Source: Pollutimonas subterranea (GTDB lineage: Bacteria > Pseudomonadota > Gammaproteobacteria > Burkholderiales > Burkholderiaceae_B). From it: 64,000 nucleotides of DNA. Under the pieces are notes generated by a model. It saw nothing but the letters and a program-made list of their open reading frames with translations. It had not been told where the DNA came from and searched no databases. The translations under genes and the position numbers were made by a program. Numbering within the stretch: position 1 is the stretch's first letter; every line of letters begins with the position of its first letter. Location of the stretch: assembly GCF_002849655.1 (NCBI RefSeq), contig NZ_PDNW01000014.1, positions 1 to 64,000 on the forward strand. Direction: 5' to 3'. This document shows positions 56,105 through 64,000 of this stretch, piece by piece.

Positions 56105-56938
56105 ATGGTCAAGGCTCCAAGCAATTCTCAAAAAGAAAGGGCGCCCGCGGAAATGACGCTGGCTGATCGCGTTACCCATATACTGGAAAGCCAGATACGT
56201 AGCGGTGCTTATCCCGTCAACGCGCGATTGCCCACCGAGCAATTCATGACGCAAGAGTATGGCGTCAGCCGTACAGTAGTACGCGAGGCAATATCGCGGC
56301 TTAAATCTGAAGGGCTGGTCGAGACGCGCCAGGGCAGCGGTACGGTGATCCTGGACCCAAAAACCAGCGAAGCATTCCGCCTGGGTCTCCCGGACACCAA
56401 CCCCGCAAGAGGTGTGCTGCGCATTATCGAACTACGCCGCGGAATCGAAGCCGAAATGGCCGCACTCGCCGCCGAGCGGCGCAGCCAGGCGCAAATGGCC
56501 GACATCAATAAAGCCTTGGCGCATATTGACCGGGCCGTGCAGAAGGGCGGCGACGGTGTTGCTGAAGACTTGGCCTTCCATATCGCCATTTCGCGAGCGA
56601 CGGGCAACCCGCACTACACAGAGCTGCTGGGCCTGCTTACCAGGGCACTGCACGATGCCATCCGTGTGACGCGCGGCAACGAAGCTCAACGAACCGACCT
56701 CGCTGATGACGTACGCGCCGAACATGAGTCCATCCGGGCCGCCATCGAGGCGCGCAACGTCAATGAAGCCAGGGCGGCGGCTTTTCGCCACATGGAAAAT
56801 ACAGCGCGCCGTATAGAAACCGTTGACGAAAGCTATTGGAGCGGGGCCAGCGGCGCGGCCGCCCACAGGCTGGCACGCGCTAGCCTTGGTGCTGTCGTGC
56901 GCGAGCAAAAGAACATCGGGCGCGGACCGAAGTCCTGA
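56105..56938 (+). CDS. GntR-family regulator, FadR/FCD subgroup
   Basis: A 277-residue repressor type: N-terminal winged helix (SQIRSGAYPVNARLPTE, SRTVVREAISRLKSEGLVETRQGSGT) and a C-terminal all-helical FCD domain whose Asp/His residues (ELRRGIEAEM, DLAFHIAISRATGN, EHESIRAAI) bind metal and an acid ligand. The start at 56105 follows AGGAAG; the frame is open upstream without signal. It lies between two opposing hydroxyacid gene sets and probably controls both. Confidence 0.9.
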   Translation: MVKAPSNSQKERAPAEMTLADRVTHILESQIRSGAYPVNARLPTEQFMTQEYGVSRTVVREAISRLKSEGLVETRQGSGTVILDPKTSEAFRLGLPDTNPARGVLRIIELRRGIEAEMAALAAERRSQAQMADINKALAHIDRAVQKGGDGVAEDLAFHIAISRATGNPHYTELLGLLTRALHDAIRVTRGNEAQRTDLADDVRAEHESIRAAIEARNVNEARAAAFRHMENTARRIETVDESYWSGASGAAAHRLARASLGAVVREQKNIGRGPKS

Positions 56939-57019
56939 CATTTCCCGACCGGTGACTTGTCATGCACGATATTCCCGTTCGATAAATTAAGCCGCCACCC
57001 TCCTTTTTGTGTGATATAT

Positions 57020-57030
57020 TCGTCATACAA
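57020..57030. promoter_or_regulatory. FadR-family operator-like site
   Basis: TCGTCATACAA fits the TNGTNNNACNA consensus for FadR-subgroup regulators on both strands, 111 bp ahead of the second hydroxyacid dehydrogenase gene and 82 bp after the regulator. Confidence 0.45.
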
Positions 57031-57141
57031 TTTATCAGCCGCAGTACCTCGGCCGTTTATAGCGGTTGCGGTACGTCGGCTTGACGAGGAGACAAGAATG
57101 ACCGCACAACGTGGCACCTCTCCCTGCAATGGCAGGTTCAC

Positions 57142-58134
57142 ATGAACCAGGTGACTCGACCCCTTGTCGTCCTGACTGACCAGATCCACCAAGATGCCTA
57201 CCGCCGCTTGTGCGAACACGCCGAGGTAACAGTTCTCGATCCATCGTTATCCCCGGATAAAGCCAATACGGCCCTGCGCACAGCACTTGAGCATGCCCAA
57301 GGACTTATTGTTCGGCGCCAGCTACCAATGGATATTTTTGACGCACAACACGACTTGCGTGGCGTGGTACGGCATGGTGTTGGCCTGGACTTCATCCCGG
57401 TCGCGATGGCCACGGCGAAAAAACTGCCGGTGGCGAACACCCCCGAAGTCAATGCTAACTCGGTAGCCGAATATGCCATAGGCGCCATGCTGGCTGCCGC
57501 CCGGCGCTTTGCTGAATTCGACAAGAATGTGCGGGATGACAGGTGGGACTCGCGTCGCAACGCCGGCGCACTGACCTTTGAATTGAAAGACCGTTGTGTC
57601 GGGATCGTGGGCTATGGCGCAATCGGCAAGCGGCTTGGAGAAATCGCCTTTCATGGTTTTGCAATGCGAGTCATCGCCCATACCAGGACTCCATCCAGAT
57701 TGCCCGCGCATGTGAGCAGCGCGGACTTGAAGTCCTTGTTTTCAAGCAGTGATTTCATTGTGCTTGCTTGCCCATTGACCGAAGCCACCCGAGGGATGAT
57801 CAATGCCGAATTGCTGGCCCATGCCAAGCCGAACGCCATGCTGATCAATGTAGCCCGCGGGCCGGTGGTCAATGAAGCCGACCTGATTACCGCTCTCGAG
57901 TCAGGCCGGATCGCGTCGGCCACCCTCGATGTCTTCGAGGTGCAGCCCTTGCCGTCGACAAGCCGTTTACGTGCCCACCCTCGCGTGACGCTTACACCTC
58001 ATCTGGCTGGCATGACACAGGACGCAGAACGCGCCATGGGAATGCTGGCCGTGCAAACACAGCTTGCACTGATCCGTGGCGAACGCCCTGACAACGTTGT
58101 CAACGCAGAAATCTACATTCAACAGGAGACATAA
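57142..58134 (+). CDS. D-isomer-specific 2-hydroxyacid dehydrogenase (phosphoglycerate dehydrogenase-like)
   Basis: A 330-residue enzyme with cofactor motif GIVGYGAIGKRLGE, catalytic Arg in NVARGPVVNEADL, Glu in DVFEVQPLP and His in LTPHLAGMT. Paralogous in class, not closely similar, to the gene at 55022 on the other side of the regulator. Its stop shares one base with the ATG of the enolase-superfamily gene, so the two are coupled. Confidence 0.87.
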   Translation: MNQVTRPLVVLTDQIHQDAYRRLCEHAEVTVLDPSLSPDKANTALRTALEHAQGLIVRRQLPMDIFDAQHDLRGVVRHGVGLDFIPVAMATAKKLPVANTPEVNANSVAEYAIGAMLAAARRFAEFDKNVRDDRWDSRRNAGALTFELKDRCVGIVGYGAIGKRLGEIAFHGFAMRVIAHTRTPSRLPAHVSSADLKSLFSSSDFIVLACPLTEATRGMINAELLAHAKPNAMLINVARGPVVNEADLITALESGRIASATLDVFEVQPLPSTSRLRAHPRVTLTPHLAGMTQDAERAMGMLAVQTQLALIRGERPDNVVNAEIYIQQET

Positions 58135-59282
58135 TGAAAATAACCCGCATCACTGCCATTCCCTTGTCTTACCGCCTTCCTGAAGGCAAGACAGTCACCA
58201 TGGGAGTAGGCAGCACGCTAAAGCGCGATGCCATAATTATTCGAGTCGAAACGTCGGAAGGGATTACCGGCTACGGCGAGTCGCATCCGGGCCGCAGTCC
58301 CGGCGCCATCGTCAGCCTGATCCACAATACGCTTGCACCATTGCTGCAAGGTATGGATGCTACCGACGTGGTGGGGGCGTGGCAACGCGTACATCGCATG
58401 CAGTTCTCCAGTCATGGACTCGGTGCTGGGGCGGCCCTTGCCCACTCGGGCATCGACATGGCTTTATGGGATATACGCGGCAAGGCGGCCAACATGCCTC
58501 TATACGAATTATTGGGCGGATCGCGTCGTCGCATTCCCGCCTATGCGGGCGGCATTTCCTTAGGCTTTCAGCCTGCTGCAGCATTAGCGCAAGAGGCACA
58601 GAGTTATGTGGACGCCGGCTACAAGGCCGTCAAGCTTCGCCTGGGCGATACCGTAAAGGACGATATAGAACGGGCGACGCATGTGCGCAGTGTACTGGGC
58701 GACGACATAGACATCCTTGGCGACGCCAACACGGCCTACACGATCGCACAAGTACGCCGTGTACTGCCGGCACTGGCTGATATAAAGGCCGGCTGGCTCG
58801 AAGAACCCTTCGCTTGCAATGACTTTGCCTCGTATCGCGAAGCGGCGCGCATCACACCGTTGGTACCCATTGCCGCCGGCGAAAACCACTTTACGCGTTT
58901 CGAGTTTGCGCAAATGCTGGAGGCCGGCGCCGTGCAGGTATGGCAACCTGATCTTTCGAAAACGGGGGGTATTACCGAAGGCATTCGTATCGCGGCCCTG
59001 GCTTCCGCTTTCCGAATTCCACTACACGCCCATAGCTCTGCAACTGGACTGAATCATGCTGCGACGCTGCACTTCCTGGCCGCCACAGAGAATGCCGGCT
59101 ATTTCGAGGCGTGCGTATCTCGATTCAATCCCTTCCGGGACATGTTCGGCACCACCTTTGAAATCGGCACCGACGGTTGCGTGGAACCCTCGTCAGCGCC
59201 AGGCCTCGGCGTAGAGGTCGACGAGGCGATATTCAAAGATTTTCCTTTAATAGACGGACCGGGCTATGTAGTGAAATTCTAA
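58134..59282 (+). CDS. Mandelate racemase/muconate lactonising enzyme family protein
   Basis: A 382-residue enolase-superfamily member, probably a sugar-acid or hydroxyacid dehydratase or racemase. The general base lysine lies in YKAVKLRLGD; metal ligands are Asp in LGDANTAY, Glu in EEPF and Glu in AGENHF; the His of the second base is in PLHAHSSA. This pattern resembles the mandelate racemase subgroup. The substrate cannot be named. Confidence 0.88.
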   Translation: MKITRITAIPLSYRLPEGKTVTMGVGSTLKRDAIIIRVETSEGITGYGESHPGRSPGAIVSLIHNTLAPLLQGMDATDVVGAWQRVHRMQFSSHGLGAGAALAHSGIDMALWDIRGKAANMPLYELLGGSRRRIPAYAGGISLGFQPAAALAQEAQSYVDAGYKAVKLRLGDTVKDDIERATHVRSVLGDDIDILGDANTAYTIAQVRRVLPALADIKAGWLEEPFACNDFASYREAARITPLVPIAAGENHFTRFEFAQMLEAGAVQVWQPDLSKTGGITEGIRIAALASAFRIPLHAHSSATGLNHAATLHFLAATENAGYFEACVSRFNPFRDMFGTTFEIGTDGCVEPSSAPGLGVEVDEAIFKDFPLIDGPGYVVKF

Positions 59283-59314
59283 AACAAAGGCCAGAGGGCC
59301 GAAGGAGACAAACC

Positions 59315-60295
59315 ATGAAAAAAATATCCATACTACTCACAGGCGCATGTTTGGCGCTATCTGCCAACGTTGCGGCATTGGCAAGCACGGCCGACGCCTA
59401 CCCTGAAAAACAAGTTCGCTTGGTCGTGCCCTACCCGCCTGGCGGCTTCAACGACACACTGGCCAGGACGGCCAGTGAATTTCTCACCAAGAAGTGGAAC
59501 CAAGCCGTCGTCGTCGAGAACCGGCCTGGTGGGAATACACTTATCGGGAACTCTACCGTGGCAAAGGCCGACCCCGACGGCTATACCTTGCTGATTACCC
59601 CGTTGCCTTTTTCCGCATTACCGGGCTTATATCGGGACAAGATGCCTTACGACGCGATCAAAAACTTCGAACCCGTAATTTGGGCGGGCAGCACGCAAAA
59701 CATTCTTACCGTACGTGCCGACTCGCCATTCAAAGACGTGCAGAGCCTTATCGAGCATGCCAAAAAGCACCCCGGTGAGATCAACTATGGCTCTACGGGC
59801 TCTGGCTCGTCCAATCATCTGTCCATGGAGCTTTTCCTGGACATGACCAATACGAAAATGACACACATACCTTATAAAGGTAGTGCTCCAGCCGTTACAG
59901 CCTTATTGGCCGGCGATATCGACGTGCTTTTCGATAACCTGCCTAATGTCTATCCAAACATCAAGGCAGGCAAACTGGCTGCCCTGGCTTCAACGGGAAC
60001 CAACCGGGCCCCATTGTTTCCCGAAGTGCCGACCGTGGCAGAGGCCGGCGTGCCAGGATATGAAGTCACCGTCTGGTTCGGCATGCAAGCGCCCGCAGGC
60101 ACGCCGAAAGATGTAATCGGCAAAGTGAACAAAGACTTGGTCGAAATGCTGCGCCAACCCTCGATCGTCGAGAAATTCGGTTCACAAGGCGTTGAAGTCG
60201 TTGCGAGCTCACCCGAGCGTTTCAAGACCCTCGTCGCCAGCGAAGTCGTGAAATGGACCGGAGTCATAGACCGCGCCGGCATAAAGATCGAATAA
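59315..60295 (+). CDS. Tripartite tricarboxylate transporter (TctC/Bug) binding protein
   Basis: A 326-residue periplasmic receptor with a signal peptide of about 28 residues. Family markers are VVPYPPGGFNDTLAR, ENRPGGNTLIGNSTVAKADPDG and THIPYKGSAPA. No TctA/TctB membrane genes are present, as usual for the many orphan Bug receptors of Bordetella and relatives. Start set by CGAAGGAGACAAACC. Probably captures the acid handled by the two upstream enzymes. Confidence 0.92.
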   Translation: MKKISILLTGACLALSANVAALASTADAYPEKQVRLVVPYPPGGFNDTLARTASEFLTKKWNQAVVVENRPGGNTLIGNSTVAKADPDGYTLLITPLPFSALPGLYRDKMPYDAIKNFEPVIWAGSTQNILTVRADSPFKDVQSLIEHAKKHPGEINYGSTGSGSSNHLSMELFLDMTNTKMTHIPYKGSAPAVTALLAGDIDVLFDNLPNVYPNIKAGKLAALASTGTNRAPLFPEVPTVAEAGVPGYEVTVWFGMQAPAGTPKDVIGKVNKDLVEMLRQPSIVEKFGSQGVEVVASSPERFKTLVASEVVKWTGVIDRAGIKIE

Positions 60296-60310
60296 AGCCG
60301 CCCCCTAATG

Positions 60311-60353
60311 GATTACGGCCGGATCAATCCTTGAGATTGATCCGGCCGTAATC
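60311..60353. terminator. Perfect 19-bp hairpin between convergent genes
   Basis: GATTACGGCCGGATCAATC and its exact complement enclose a five-base loop CTTGA, between the TctC stop and the aminotransferase stop. A strong bidirectional terminator is likely, though no T tract follows. Confidence 0.7.
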
Positions 60354-60393
60354 ATTGTCACTGCAACAGCGCCTGGCGGGCAGGCGGAGGAAA

Positions 60394-61590
60394 TCAGCTT
60401 TCCTTGATCAATTTACCCAAGATGGCGATGCCTTCGCGGATCCTGGCTTCGGAAACCGTCACAAAGCTCAAGCGCATGGTATTGGTCTGAGGATGGGAAC
60501 CTGCGAAGAACGGCGCGCCGGGCACAAAGGCAACATTTTGCTCGATAGCGCGAGCCAGCAATTTGCTGCCGTCGATGTGTTCGGGCAATGTGACCCAGAT
60601 GAACATGCCGCCTTCGGGCCGCGTCCAGCTGACCGTCGTGGGGAAATGCTCGTCCATGGCTTCCAGCATGTATCCGCATTGCTCTTTGTACAGGTCCCGC
60701 ACCATGGGCATATGCGTCGTCAGGAAACCGTCTTTTACGGTTTCGTAGACGGCCATTTGAGTAAGGCTGGCAGTATGCAGGTCAGTGGCTTGCTTGATCT
60801 GTACCAGCTTTGCAATGATGGGCTTGGGCGCCACGATGTAGCCCAGCCGCAAACCAGGAGCCAGGACCTTAGAAAACGTGCCCAGGCGGATGACGGTGGC
60901 ACCAGCGGCGCGCCCCAGTCCCAACAGGCCAGGCAAGGCCTCACCCGCATAGCGCAGGTCGCCGTAGGGATCGTCTTCGACGATGGGCACTTGGGCAGCG
61001 GCACACCGCTCGACCAGTGCCTTGCGCCGCGCCAGGTCCAGCGTCAAGCCCGTGGGATTCTGGAAGTTCGGCAGAACATAGATAAATCGTGCGCCAGCGG
61101 TGCGCTCGTCGGTCAATCCTTCGGGAACCAGACCGCCGTCGTCGGTTGGAACCGCGACATATTCGGGTTCGAACAAGGAAAAGGACTGCAGCGCGCCAAG
61201 ATAGCTGGGCGCTTCGACCAGCACCTTGCTGCCCGGATCAATAAACAACTTGCCCAGCATGTCCAGCGCTTGTTGCGAGCCGGAAACGATAAGCACTTCG
61301 TCGGGCGAGACATCGGCGCCGACGCGCTTCAGGTCTTCGGCCACCCAGGCACGCAAAGGCGCATAGCCTTCGGTGGGGCCATACTGCAACGCCGTCTCGC
61401 CCTTGGTTTCCAGAACGCGATTGAACGCGGCCTGCATGACGTCGATCGGGAACCCTTTCGGCGCCGGCAACCCGCCCGCGAAAGAAATAATCTCGGGACG
61501 CTCAGTGACTTTCAGAATTTCTCGGATTGTCGAACTGGTCAGTTGTTGCGCGCGCTGTGAAAAAGTATAGGGGAGGGTGTACGAGTCCAT
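60394..61590 (-). CDS. PLP-dependent aminotransferase, class I/II (2-aminoadipate/LysN-like)
   Basis: A 398-residue aminotransferase: PNFQNPTGLTLDLARR, the conserved Asp in EDDPYGDLRYAG and the PLP-binding Lys in LGTFSKVLAPGLRLGY. The N-terminal SSTIREILKVTERPEIISFAGG is typical of the 2-aminoadipate/multi-substrate group related to MocR C-domains. The start at 61590 is used; the upstream extension to 61677 lacks support. Amino-group donor and substrate are uncertain. Confidence 0.9.
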   Translation of the reverse strand: MDSYTLPYTFSQRAQQLTSSTIREILKVTERPEIISFAGGLPAPKGFPIDVMQAAFNRVLETKGETALQYGPTEGYAPLRAWVAEDLKRVGADVSPDEVLIVSGSQQALDMLGKLFIDPGSKVLVEAPSYLGALQSFSLFEPEYVAVPTDDGGLVPEGLTDERTAGARFIYVLPNFQNPTGLTLDLARRKALVERCAAAQVPIVEDDPYGDLRYAGEALPGLLGLGRAAGATVIRLGTFSKVLAPGLRLGYIVAPKPIIAKLVQIKQATDLHTASLTQMAVYETVKDGFLTTHMPMVRDLYKEQCGYMLEAMDEHFPTTVSWTRPEGGMFIWVTLPEHIDGSKLLARAIEQNVAFVPGAPFFAGSHPQTNTMRLSFVTVSEARIREGIAILGKLIKES

Positions 61591-61761
61591 GATTCCGAAA
61601 AATTCCCGATAAAGAACAAAATGGTAACCCCTTAGATTACCGCAACTTCGTTGAAGATTCAGCGATTCGACGGACACATGCCCGTTTCACAACTTTTTAC
61701 GAGGCCAGTACGCCACAAGACCGGCGCAAGCACGATAAACGTGGCTTGCGCCATGCCGGTG

Positions 61762-61905
61762 TCAACCTTTGAGGTCCGTGCGTTCGCTGTCGCTGCCGCT
61801 ACGCCTGTCCCTGCGGACAATGCGCAACAACCACCAGAACAGGGAAAGCGAGCAAAGCAGGCCTATCCCGAAAATTGCCACTACGATCCATTCGCCTGCT
61901 GTCAT
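61762..61905 (-). CDS. Small single-span membrane protein
   Basis: A 47-residue reading frame, MTAGEWIVVAIFGIG..., with one hydrophobic helix (about 6-28) followed by a basic, hydrophilic tail (RIVRRDRRSGSDSER). It has AAGGCGTG ahead of the ATG and lies 27 bp after the aromatic aminotransferase gene on the same strand. Composition suits a real inner-membrane microprotein. No function recognised. Confidence 0.55.
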   Translation of the reverse strand: MTAGEWIVVAIFGIGLLCSLSLFWWLLRIVRRDRRSGSDSERTDLKG

Positions 61906-61932
61906 AGTCACGCCTTTTTTATAAATCAGAAG

Positions 61933-63132
61933 CTAGCCGGCGCTCAGGACGTCGGCCATGGCGTCGGTAAAGTAAGCGATATTTCGGGTGTTCAAACCCG
62001 GCACACTGATGCGGCCTGAATCGATGATGTACACGCCGTGCTTCTCGCGCAGGGCCAGCAATTGCTGGGTCGACAAGCCGGTATAGGTGAACATGCCGTG
62101 CTGTTTCACGAAATAGCTGGAGTCGTAGCCCGGCAGCTTTGCGCTCAATTGGCCGTGCGCTTCTTTGCGTACAAATGCAATGCGCCGGCGCATTTCTGCA
62201 ACCTCTTGCACCCATGTCGCATAGAGATCAGCGTCGTTGAGTACATCGGAGGCGATCTGCCCCCCATGGGCCGGCGGGCTGGAATAGTTGCGTCGCACCG
62301 CCGCTTTCAACTGGCCCAGCACCCCATCGGCTTCCTCGGCGCTGCCACACACGACCGACAGGCCGCCGCAGCGCTCGCCATAGAACGACAGGTTCTTGGA
62401 GAAGGAATTGGCCACCACGAACGTCAAGCCTGCGTCGGCCATGGCGCGCACCGCAAAAGCATCTTCGTCCAGTCCTGTACCGAAACCCTGGTAGGCCATA
62501 TCCACAAAAGCAATGAGCTCGCGCTCGGCAAGGACAGGAATAAGCTGCAGCCACTGCTCCGACGAGGGATCAACGCCCGTGGGATTGTGGCAGCATGGAT
62601 GCAGCAACACGAAGCTCTTGCGCGGCAAAGCCTGCAGCTCGGACATCATCTGGTCGAAACGCAGGGATTTGGTTTCCGGGTCGTAATAGGAATAGGTATG
62701 GGTCGGGACGCCGGCGCCCTGAAAGATGGAATGATGGTTGTCCCACGCGGGGTCGCTGATCCAGATCTCGCTATCGGGATAGGCCAGATGGAGGAAATCG
62801 GCGCCAACCTTCAGCGCACCGGTGCCTCCCACGCTTTGTATCGTGGCGATGCGTTTTTCCTGCACAGCCCGATGGTCGGGGCCGAAAACCAATTTTTGCA
62901 CGGCCTCGCGGTAAGATGCCAACCCTTCCATGGGCAGGTATGGACGCGGCGCCGGATCGGTGGCACGGCGCTGCTCGGCAGTTTTCACGGAAGACAGAAC
63001 CGGAATGTGGCCTTCGTTGTCATAATATAGGCCCACAGTCAGGTTGACCTTCTGGGGATGGCCATCCCGGTGGAATGCCTCGTTAAGCCGGAAAATGGGA
63101 TCGCCGGCGTATTTTTCCAGGTGTTCGAACAT
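61933..63132 (-). CDS. Aromatic-amino-acid/aspartate aminotransferase
   Basis: A 399-residue class I aminotransferase of the TyrB/AspC type: starts MFEHLEKYAGDPIFRLNEAF, contains HPCCHNPTGVDPS, the Asp/Tyr pair in FVDMAYQGFGTG, the PLP Lys in NSFSKNLSFYGERCG and the substrate Arg in SGRISVPGLN. The start at 63132 matches family length; the upstream extension to 63213 is rejected. TyrB against AspC cannot be settled from sequence alone. Confidence 0.92.
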   Translation of the reverse strand: MFEHLEKYAGDPIFRLNEAFHRDGHPQKVNLTVGLYYDNEGHIPVLSSVKTAEQRRATDPAPRPYLPMEGLASYREAVQKLVFGPDHRAVQEKRIATIQSVGGTGALKVGADFLHLAYPDSEIWISDPAWDNHHSIFQGAGVPTHTYSYYDPETKSLRFDQMMSELQALPRKSFVLLHPCCHNPTGVDPSSEQWLQLIPVLAERELIAFVDMAYQGFGTGLDEDAFAVRAMADAGLTFVVANSFSKNLSFYGERCGGLSVVCGSAEEADGVLGQLKAAVRRNYSSPPAHGGQIASDVLNDADLYATWVQEVAEMRRRIAFVRKEAHGQLSAKLPGYDSSYFVKQHGMFTYTGLSTQQLLALREKHGVYIIDSGRISVPGLNTRNIAYFTDAMADVLSAG

Positions 63133-63267
63133 GATTGCGGGGTCTCGGTGAGGAAGGCGAAACAAAATGACAGAGGGCCGCCCTGTGAGGGCCACCCTGT
63201 CTGCGTTCCTCATTATAGAGAATCAGCTTCGATCTTCCATTGACACTTTCTTGTATATGCGAACACC

Positions 63268-64000
63268 ATGACCACCACTACCGAACCATCCGTATTCACG
63301 CTGCGGCAAGGCACGGCTCCCCTGCTGATATCAATCCCTCATCTGGGTGCACAGATCCCCCAGGATATCGCACAGCACATGTCGCCGGCAGCCCAGCATC
63401 TGGACGATACCGACTGGCATCTGGACCGCCTGTACAGCTTCGCCGACGCGCTGGGCGCCTCAGTGCTGATCCCCGCGAATTCGCGCTACGTGATCGACTT
63501 GAACCGTCCGCCTGACGGCGCCAACCTGTATCCCGGGCGCAAGACCACCCTGCTCTGTCCCATCGACACCTTCGATGAGCAAGCCCTGTATCTGGACGGC
63601 AGGCAACCCGCCCCGGCCGAACAAGCACGTCGCCGCGATAAATACTGGTACCCCTATCACGCAGCCTTGCAGGCGGAACTTGAACGCATCCAGTCCGCCC
63701 ATGGCCAGGCCTTGTTATGGGAAGCGCACTCCATACGGTCGCAGGTGCCTCGTCTGTTCGAAGGCACGCTGCCCGAATTCAATTTCGGGACCGCCGATGG
63801 CCAGAGCGCCGCGCCCGGCCTCGCCGAAGCGCTGGCCGCCACCATTAACCAGGAAGGCCGCTACAGCGCGGTGGCCAACGGCCGCTTCAAAGGCGGCTAC
63901 ATCACGCGGCAATATGGCCAGCCGGCACAGGGCATACACGCGATCCAGCTTGAACTGACACAGATCGCCTATATGGCCGAAAGCCGTCCTTATGCTTACG
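63268..64000 (+). CDS. hutG: N-formylglutamate deformylase (3' end outside the window)
   Basis: The visible 244 residues match the N-formylglutamate amidohydrolase family: PLLISIPHLGAQIP, a DTDWHLDRLYSFA segment with zinc-binding His, NRPPDG, and the LLWEAHSIRSQVPRLFEG segment. In histidine degradation it releases formate from N-formylglutamate. The rest of the hut genes presumably lie to the right. Divergent from the aromatic aminotransferase gene. Confidence 0.88.
   Translation, partial: MTTTTEPSVFTLRQGTAPLLISIPHLGAQIPQDIAQHMSPAAQHLDDTDWHLDRLYSFADALGASVLIPANSRYVIDLNRPPDGANLYPGRKTTLLCPIDTFDEQALYLDGRQPAPAEQARRRDKYWYPYHAALQAELERIQSAHGQALLWEAHSIRSQVPRLFEGTLPEFNFGTADGQSAAPGLAEALAATINQEGRYSAVANGRFKGGYITRQYGQPAQGIHAIQLELTQIAYMAESRPYAY

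Noticed and set aside
1-64000. CRISPR arrays, rRNA and tRNA genes
   Set aside because: No regularly spaced repeats, rRNA signatures or tRNA TPsiC/anticodon patterns were seen by eye.

Overview
The window comes from a high-GC betaproteobacterium, most likely Alcaligenaceae (Bordetella/Achromobacter/Pusillimonas/Alcaligenes type). Evidence: a ctaA-ctaB-Sco haem-copper oxidase block with DUF2970 and SURF1 genes, a PhaM-like granule protein beside glmU, expanded orphan Bug/TctC and branched-chain-type binding proteins, and an aromatic amine dehydrogenase cluster ordered as in Alcaligenes faecalis aauBEDA. No rRNA, tRNA or CRISPR array was found.

Layout. 1-1580 is accessory DNA downstream of glmS (the attTn7 side): an IS3-family end, the internally deleted remains of a DUF2357/PDDEXK-type defence nuclease, and Tn7-end-like direct repeats. 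1582-9684 holds glmS, an Lrp/AsnC regulator, a GT4 glycosyltransferase, a DHA2 exporter, glmU, a PhaM-like protein and a Nudix hydrolase. 9943-18364 is the cytochrome c oxidase and haem A assembly block; ctaG is not in its usual place. A CPA1 antiporter with a cyclic-nucleotide-type domain and rpoH follow, with a candidate small RNA downstream of rpoH.

22176-44727 is the most interesting part. A MarR regulator faces an operon of 2-oxoacid:ferredoxin oxidoreductase-like subunits, a Rieske dioxygenase with its reductase, an acyl-CoA ligase, a thiolase-fold protein lacking thiolase catalytic residues, a DUF35-SDR fusion, an isatin-hydrolase-like cyclase, an SDR and a binding protein. An AraC regulator and an aromatic amine dehydrogenase cluster (aldehyde dehydrogenase, outer-membrane channel, aauBEDA, cytochrome c) follow, closed by a second copy of the binding protein. 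My reading is a tryptamine/indole-3-acetate route: amine to aldehyde to indoleacetate; dioxygenation to dioxindole-3-acetate; CoA activation; retro-aldol cleavage to isatin plus acetyl-CoA; hydrolysis to isatinate; oxidative decarboxylation to anthraniloyl-CoA. This is inference from domain content and residues, not proven.

44775-52403 returns to housekeeping genes (clsB-like, nuclease/phosphatase, aspS, DUF502, FmdB, antiporter, ubiA). 52544-60295 is a second catabolic module around a FadR-type regulator (hydroxyacid dehydrogenases, semialdehyde dehydrogenase, enolase-superfamily dehydratase, TctC receptor). The window ends with two aminotransferases, a small membrane protein and the start of an N-formylglutamate deformylase gene.
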